From positions 124,001 through 188,000 of the forward strand of contig CAWFXW010000013.1 in the NCBI GenBank assembly GCA_963819785.1: DNA of 64,000 nt, read 5' to 3'. The number at the start of each line of letters is the position of its first letter. Within the stretch, counting starts at the first letter, position 1. This DNA is from Palsa-504 sp963819785 (lineage in GTDB: Bacteria; Actinomycetota; Actinomycetes; Streptosporangiales; Streptosporangiaceae). Below are positions 63,104-64,000 of this stretch, in pieces. A model generated the notes under the pieces. That model did not search any database. It worked only from the letters and a program-made list of their open reading frames with translations, and had not been told where the DNA came from. The translations under genes were made by a program, and so were the position numbers.

Positions 63104-63946
63104 CTAGGCGGGACTGGCCAGGGCGATCCGGTTGAAGCCGGCGGGCTCGGCGATCATGGCCGTGCCGATCTCGTGGAAGCCGATCCGGGCGTAGATGCGG
63201 GCCACCGCGGTGTCGCTGGCGGACAGGAAGATGGTCTGCACGCCGCGGTCCCTGGCGTCCAAGGCCAGCAGCGCGGTCACCGCCGCACCGAGGCCCTGCC
63301 GGCGCACGGACGGCAGCACGCCGACACCGGTGATCTCGGCCACGCTGTCCACCGCCTGGTAGCTTCCCGCCGCGAGCGGGCCGTCCGGGCCGAACGCCGC
63401 GGCCAGCACCGACTGTCCCGACCGCAGCCGCTCCCGCAGCATCGCCATCGTGCCGCCGTCATGGTCGGCGGCGATCTTGTCCCGCTCGGCCGGGCCAGCG
63501 TCGCCGACGCTCGTGCCCGGATGACCGAACGCCACCGCCGGGACCGCCCAGATCCGGTCGAGTTCGGGATCCTCGGGTGTGACGATCCGCACCACGATCC
63601 CCGGCGGCAGCGACGGGACCTGCGTCGACCCGGCGAGCACCATGAGCGGGTGGGCCACGACCTCCAGGCCCGCCTCGGCGGCGGCGGCCGCCATCTCCGG
63701 CGCGGTCTGCTCGATCCACTCGAACGACTCGGGGATGATCAGCTCGCGCTGCTGGGCGCGGACCGCGCGGATGTCGGCCGGGGTGACCGGCGGCCGGGAG
63801 CCGCGCCGCGGGCGAGCGTAGTACGGCCATCCGGAGCCGACCGGAACGAAGATCACCAGCGGGCCGTGCTCGTCGGCTCGGGCCCTGCGTCGCGGGACAG
63901 CGTCGCAGAACGCGTCAATCCGCTCAATGACCTCGTTGTCTCCCAC
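63104..63946 (-). CDS. GNAT-family N-acetyltransferase
   Basis: 280 residues from GTG 63946 (VGDNEVIERIDAFCDAVPRR). The acetyl-CoA site GVGVLPSVRRQGLGAAVTALL is near residue 205, and the C-terminal SASDTAVARIYARIGFHEIGTAMIA completes the fold. The N-terminal 110 residues are a second, degenerate GNAT-like half. Substrate unknown. Longer starts upstream are possible. The remaining 63947-64000 shows nothing. Confidence 0.9.
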   Translation of the reverse strand: MGDNEVIERIDAFCDAVPRRRARADEHGPLVIFVPVGSGWPYYARPRRGSRPPVTPADIRAVRAQQRELIIPESFEWIEQTAPEMAAAAAEAGLEVVAHPLMVLAGSTQVPSLPPGIVVRIVTPEDPELDRIWAVPAVAFGHPGTSVGDAGPAERDKIAADHDGGTMAMLRERLRSGQSVLAAAFGPDGPLAAGSYQAVDSVAEITGVGVLPSVRRQGLGAAVTALLALDARDRGVQTIFLSASDTAVARIYARIGFHEIGTAMIAEPAGFNRIALASPA

Positions 63947-64000
63947 AGCAGTACTTACCTTAAGGCGCGGGGCGCAGGAGTCCAACTGCGTTTTGCTGAC

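Overview
The window is about 70% G+C. It carries mycobacterial/streptomycete-type gene orders (argCJBD(F)R..H, tyrS beside an rrn operon, glnA2 near glnE), several F420-dependent enzymes, many GTG starts and 4-nt ATGA/GTGA gene overlaps. This is an actinomycete. The 16S text (ACCAAGGTTTGACATGC around 10377) resembles Streptosporangiales-like lineages, but I cannot place it below class with confidence.

Layout. 1-6628: arginine cluster argC(partial)-argJ-argB-argD-argF(internally deleted)-argR, then a repeat-filled gap where argG would be expected, then a frameshifted argH. 6639-8637: a broken 3-methyladenine glycosylase gene and intact tyrS. 8638-14736: rrn leader with two promoters, 16S, tRNA-less spacer, 23S, 5S and terminator. 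14774-21244: TPR protein, a small ORF, a MarR/nitroreductase remnant, an MBL hydrolase, a DUF1015 protein, a second TPR protein and a HAD phosphatase. 21286-23790: a cysteine-rich leader peptide, a cysteine-dioxygenase-like gene and an ABC exporter pair. 23753-29728: map, a SPOR-like protein, twin YbjQ-like proteins, an F420:NADP oxidoreductase and an Lgt-like membrane protein. 29933-36000: a small membrane/HTH operon, an LLM oxidoreductase, enoyl-CoA hydratase, a DnaA-box-like cluster, PIG-L, VOC and panB. 35624-53463: serine hydrolase, MFS/TetR pair, nadE with an LLM enzyme, glnA2, S9 peptidase, a broken aldehyde dehydrogenase, glnE, a GntR/membrane-sensor pair and a terpene-cyclase-like protein. 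53534-64000: AraC regulator, decayed TnpB, a frameshifted zinc-ribbon protein, a penicillin-binding-type serine hydrolase, a large nSTAND-WD40 protein with a small membrane neighbour, and a GNAT.

The most unusual signal is a set of short dispersed DNA repeats that the genes do not explain. Family A is a 15-bp core, CGAACGGGCCGTGGT, present seven times (six share an exact 14-mer). Three copies lie inside protein genes and are read in different ways. Family B is a G/C-run hairpin that adds about 24 residues to ArgD and breaks the glycosylase gene. Family C is a pair of about 50-bp double-palindromes. Family D is a shared 25-bp palindromic word inside glnE and a peptidase gene. Together they look like actinobacterial counterparts of the Rickettsia palindromic elements that invade coding genes. 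A second theme is the number of frameshifts and deletions (argF, argH, glycosylase, Lgt-like gene, aldehyde dehydrogenase, zinc-ribbon gene, TnpB). These may be real decay or sequencing error and need checking against raw reads.
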